A DNA stretch of 44,158 bases from CAZJWC01 sp964550125. Lineage in GTDB: Bacteria; Bacillota; Clostridia; Christensenellales; Borkfalkiaceae. The position numbers and the translations under genes were made by a program. The DNA lies in the NCBI GenBank assembly GCA_964550125.1, contig CAZJWC010000011.1, positions 1-44,158 on the forward strand, written 5' to 3'. Below, piece by piece: positions 41,473 to 44,158 of the stretch (positions are counted from its first letter, which is position 1; each line of letters opens with the position of its first letter). The notes under the pieces were generated by a model. It was not told the DNA's origin, made no database searches, and saw nothing but the letters and a program-made list of their open reading frames with translations.

Positions 41473-42384
41473 CTATTTCTTTTTTTCTTTTCTGCGTTTA
41501 TCGTTTATAATTGCAATTTCTTCCTCATCAATAACCTTAAATCCTTCTTCCTTCGCAATGGCAACCATTTGAGTTAACGCTGCTTTTAAAAATACCCTAG
41601 GTATCTTAGTCAGTTTTGCACACGCTCTATCTGTAAAAGTAATTTCAGGGTCTATTCTTGAGGAAGCGTACTTTACAGAATTTATATCTCCCTCTTTTGC
41701 TTGAATTTTCTCAGGGTAAGGCTTACGGAAGGACGAACACCAAAAGTTTGTGCTATCACGATAACCATAATCAACTGGGACAGGAGGAAAACTACTTCCC
41801 TTTACACCATTTATAATTGCAGAGTGATATTTTTCCTTCATTAAAACCTTATCAATTTTTAAAATGAAATGTGCCCCAAACTTACTAGTGATGCCGTTAA
41901 AATTTCTATAAGGAGGCTCATACCCCTCTAAATTGCCACTCTTATCAAGATAAGCGTCTTCAAGCAAATTATCCCAAGTACACTCAAAAACCTGAAAGGC
42001 CTCCTTAACTATTTTAGGACGCTCGCCGTCAGCCAAACCTTCCTCTAAAGTGAAAATACAATCCTTCATTTTTTCCTCAGTAGTGTCCCCCGGAAAACCA
42101 AGACGCACAGCCTCTTTAAAATATTTTCTCTTGTCAGGAATAAAGTTGATAGACACCTTACTTCCTCTTAAAATATTTTGTGCTGTATTTGAACTATTAC
42201 GACACTCTAAAATCATTGCATAATACTCTTTGCCTGCAATGTAATAGGGAAAACAAAGTGAATATGCTCCTAAATTTGTTTGTCCGTTCTTTGAAATAGT
42301 TCCTATCAACAAGGTAGGCATAGGAAAGTATGCCGAAGTTTGATAAAAATTATCTACAATTCGCAAGTCCTTAAAATCGCTCAT
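41473..42384 (-). CDS. Flavin reductase-like protein with C-terminal PCP_red-like domain
   Basis: 303 residues. N-terminal about 200 residues form an FMN-binding split barrel of the flavin-reductase type (FPMPTLLIGTISKNGQTNLGAYS, read in parts: PTLLIGTI, QTNLGAYSLCFPY, RNSSNTAQNIL, KVSINFIP). After about 245 the pattern TDRACAKLTKIPRVFLKAAL, then QMVAIAKEEGF and IDEEEI resembles the PCP_red domain at the C-terminus of the light-independent protochlorophyllide reductase B subunit, where it is a small helical module. GGAGGAT precedes ATG. Monocistronic with its own promoter and terminator. Function unknown; it is not photosynthetic in this context. Confidence 0.78.
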   Translation of the reverse strand: MSDFKDLRIVDNFYQTSAYFPMPTLLIGTISKNGQTNLGAYSLCFPYYIAGKEYYAMILECRNSSNTAQNILRGSKVSINFIPDKRKYFKEAVRLGFPGDTTEEKMKDCIFTLEEGLADGERPKIVKEAFQVFECTWDNLLEDAYLDKSGNLEGYEPPYRNFNGITSKFGAHFILKIDKVLMKEKYHSAIINGVKGSSFPPVPVDYGYRDSTNFWCSSFRKPYPEKIQAKEGDINSVKYASSRIDPEITFTDRACAKLTKIPRVFLKAALTQMVAIAKEEGFKVIDEEEIAIINDKRRKEKKK

Positions 42385-42429
42385 CTATATCCTCCAAAAA
42401 TCACTATATTGGCATTTAAACTTAATCGT

Positions 42430-42458
42430 ATTATACTTTTATTGTCTATTTTTGTCAA
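42430..42458 (-). promoter_or_regulatory. Promoter of the flavin-reductase/PCP_red fusion gene
   Basis: Minus-strand TTGACA (42453-42458), 17-base spacer, TATAAT (42430-42435). Confidence 0.87.
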
Positions 42459-42534
42459 GGTTAGTTTTTTTAATAAACCGGATAGGTACACAATTTAATT
42501 CCCTCTTTTTTCTTATAAAACAACGAATTAAACC

Positions 42535-42563
42535 TTGACACAAAAACTTTTATATTATATCAT
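42535..42563 (+). promoter_or_regulatory. Promoter of the ArsB/NhaD-like permease gene
   Basis: TTGACA (42535-42540), 17-base spacer, TATCAT (42558-42563), leader about 22 bases with AAGGAG. Confidence 0.78.
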
Positions 42564-42591
42564 AATTTTGATTGATTTTAAAGGAGTTATT

Positions 42592-43890
42592 ATGGTTGCA
42601 GTAGTTATTATTTGTTCTATTACTTGCTTAGCCATGATTGCAAGTATTTTATTTTTTCCAAAAATTCAAATTGGAAAACTAAAAATAAGCACCTATTGGG
42701 TTATAACAATAATAGGTGCGTTGATATTATGTGTTTCAGGTTTAGTTAATGTCAAATCCGTATGGGAAGGTTTGACAAATAATTCGGCCGTAAATCCTTT
42801 AAAAATTTTAGTTTTGTTTGTGTGCATGACAGGTCTTTCAATCTTTTTAGACGAAGTAGGCTTCTTTAAATACCTTGCAAATGCAACCTTGAAAAAAGCA
42901 AAAAACGGACAAATCAAACTCTTTTGCTACTTATATATTATCGTTTCAATTTTAACGGTATTCACCTCAAATGACGTTATAGTATTATCTTTTACTCCAT
43001 TTATTTGCTATTTTGCAAAAAATGCAAAAATAAATCCTATTCCTTTCTTGGCGGGAGAATTTGTTGCTGCAAACACTTGGAGTATGGCTTTAATTATAGG
43101 CAATCCAACTAACATTTATTTAGCAAGCAGTGTAGGAATTGATTTTATATCCTATCTGCAAGTTATGATACTTCCAACTATTATGGCTGGAACGGTAGCA
43201 TTTTTATTGCTATTTTTAATATTCAAAAATCAACTTAAAACGCCCCTTAAAACCACCTATGAAGAAGTCATAATTAAGGACAAGCCACTACTAATTATCG
43301 GCTTGACAATACTTATAACTTGCACTTTGCTTTTAGCAATTAGTTCATATATAAATTTAGAAATGTGGCTGGTTACTTTAATTAGTTTTTCCCTTTTGAT
43401 AATAATAACATTAGTAATTTGTGCTTTTAGAAAGACAAAACCTATTATTCTTTTGAACAGTATAAAAAGACTTCCCTTTGAATTGATACCTTTTATTTTA
43501 TCAATGTTCGTTATGATTATTGCTTTAAACGATTCAGGAATCAGTAAAGCGATAGGCGAATTTTTAGGACTAGACTCATCAATCTTAAAATACGGTTTTG
43601 CTTCCTTCTTTGCGTCAAATCTAATAAACAACATACCTATGAGCGTATTCTTTTCATCTATACTTTCCAGTTTATCGGGTAACACATTGCCTGCCGTATA
43701 TGCAACAATTATAGGTTCAAACCTTGGAGCTTTTTTTACGCCGATAGGTGCATTAGCAGGAATAATGTGGTCAAAAATGCTTAACGAACACAACCTTAAA
43801 TTTGGATATGCAAGTTTTTTAAAAATAGGCGTTACAGTTGCACTTCCTACCTTAATAGTCTCCCTGTTTGGCCTAATGATAGTCTTATGA
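42592..43890 (+). CDS. ArsB/NhaD/SLC13-type ion permease
   Basis: 432 residues with about eleven hydrophobic spans. The repeated signatures of the ion transporter superfamily are seen: FTSNDVIVLSFTPF in the first half and SNLINNIPMSVFFSS in the second, with IIGNPTN and IGSNLGAFFTPIGALAGIMW. Such proteins move arsenite, Na+/H+ or dicarboxylates; the sequence does not decide which, and no ars regulator or reductase gene adjoins. ATG at 42592 is fixed by AAGGAG five bases ahead; the open frame extends further upstream through the promoter. It converges on the rRNA-operon tail. Confidence 0.87.
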   Translation: MVAVVIICSITCLAMIASILFFPKIQIGKLKISTYWVITIIGALILCVSGLVNVKSVWEGLTNNSAVNPLKILVLFVCMTGLSIFLDEVGFFKYLANATLKKAKNGQIKLFCYLYIIVSILTVFTSNDVIVLSFTPFICYFAKNAKINPIPFLAGEFVAANTWSMALIIGNPTNIYLASSVGIDFISYLQVMILPTIMAGTVAFLLLFLIFKNQLKTPLKTTYEEVIIKDKPLLIIGLTILITCTLLLAISSYINLEMWLVTLISFSLLIIITLVICAFRKTKPIILLNSIKRLPFELIPFILSMFVMIIALNDSGISKAIGEFLGLDSSILKYGFASFFASNLINNIPMSVFFSSILSSLSGNTLPAVYATIIGSNLGAFFTPIGALAGIMWSKMLNEHNLKFGYASFLKIGVTVALPTLIVSLFGLMIVL

Positions 43891-43925
43891 TACGGAACTA
43901 AACAGACATAAAAATACAGAAAAAA

Positions 43926-43961
43926 AACAAGGTCAAATTGTTTCAACAATTTGACCTTGTT
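43926..43961 (-). terminator. Terminator of the rRNA-tRNA operon
   Basis: 17-bp perfect inverted repeat (AACAAGGTCAAATTGTT and complement) with a 2-base centre, immediately after tRNA-Asn and followed by a run of seven or more Ts on the minus strand. It may also act on the convergent permease transcript. Confidence 0.95.
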
Positions 43962-43963
43962 CT

Positions 43964-44038
43964 TGGCTCCCCCTGTAGGGTTTGAACCTACGACCCTTCG
44001 GTTAACAGCCGAATGCTCTACCGCTGAGCTAAGGAGGA
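43964..44038 (-). tRNA. tRNA-Asn(GTT)
   Basis: Minus-strand cloverleaf beginning TCCTCCTTAGCTC, anticodon loop CTGTTAA in stem TTCGG/CCGAA giving GTT, encoded CCA at 43964-43966. It lies downstream of the 5S rRNA as the last gene of the operon. Confidence 0.97.
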
Positions 44039-44105
44039 ATATAAGAGATACTACAACTCTTCGGTTGCCAATTTAGCGTTCCATTGTAATATCTCAAATT
44101 TCAAA

Positions 44106-44158
44106 TGGATGCGGCGACTTCCTATCCTCCCAGCCGGTGTCCCGACAAGTACTTTCGG
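44106..44158 (-). rRNA. rrf: 5S ribosomal RNA, 3' portion (cut by window edge)
   Basis: The reverse complement reads through CCGAAAGTACTTG, then GGGAGGATAGGAAGTCGCCGC, the conserved 3' half of bacterial 5S rRNA, ending near 44106. The 5' half and any 23S/16S genes are beyond the window. Confidence 0.9.

Noticed and set aside
43257..43949. 230-codon open frame on the minus strand opposite the ArsB/NhaD-like gene
   Set aside because: It mirrors a strong membrane-protein gene with its own promoter and ribosome site, overlaps the rRNA-operon terminator, and has no family pattern of its own.

Overview
The window is AT-rich, with Shine-Dalgarno-led genes, the standard genetic code (TGA, TAA and TAG all act as stops) and dense factor-independent terminators. 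Two-component systems lacking any outer-membrane machinery, CBM26 amylases and lipoprotein signals point to an uncultured low-GC Bacillota, most likely a gut-associated Clostridia. Almost everything is on the minus strand; only a phosphopantetheinyl transferase, a CPA2-type antiporter and an ArsB/NhaD-type permease are on the plus strand. No insertion sequence, prophage or CRISPR array was seen.

Layout. 1-633: six tRNA genes (Gly, Arg, His, Gln, Lys, Lys in transcription order) under a consensus promoter. 698-4777: YfcE-type phosphodiesterase with RdgB, an OmpR/HK two-component system, and a lone Sfp-type PPTase. 4799-10882: a uvrB-uvrA locus preceded by three small membrane proteins, two of which look like winged-helix plus membrane-anchor paralogues. 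10890-15119: housekeeping and accessory genes (amidohydrolase, GNAT, TrmB with a changed signature motif, 5-formyl-THF cyclo-ligase, a VWA protein and its likely partner). 15158-22688: two giant secreted GH13 amylases built from MBG/YDG-like repeats and CBM26 starch-binding modules, with a shared promoter motif.

22831-29219 is the most interesting block: a serine palmitoyltransferase-like enzyme overlapping a short-chain dehydrogenase, then (upstream on the same strand) a two-component system whose kinase has almost no extracellular loop, a YghO/bacterial-ceramide-synthase-like double-GNAT protein, and an overlapping LPG-synthase/flippase-like membrane protein. Together these could make and handle sphingoid bases and ceramides, with envelope sensing built in. 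Ceramide synthesis is established in Bacteroidota and Proteobacteria, so its presence in a Bacillota-like genome deserves a check.

29256-43890: HAD phosphatase, antiporter, AEC transporter, Pr6Pr-like membrane protein, an apparent structured non-coding RNA with 6S-like architecture (about 33255-33509), a 1129-residue surface protein of unknown function, BioY, flavin-reductase-like proteins (one fused to a PCP_red-like domain), a methyltransferase, a DUF697-like protein and the ArsB/NhaD-like permease. The window ends in tRNA-Asn and the 3' part of a 5S rRNA, the tail of an rRNA operon.

Regulation is unusually readable. Most promoters have an exact 17-bp spacer, often with TGA or TGG just before the -10. 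Three genes (PPTase, uvrA, bioY) have exactly 6 bases between the -10 hexamer and ATG, predicting leaderless mRNAs. Many terminator stems begin inside the last codons of the preceding gene.
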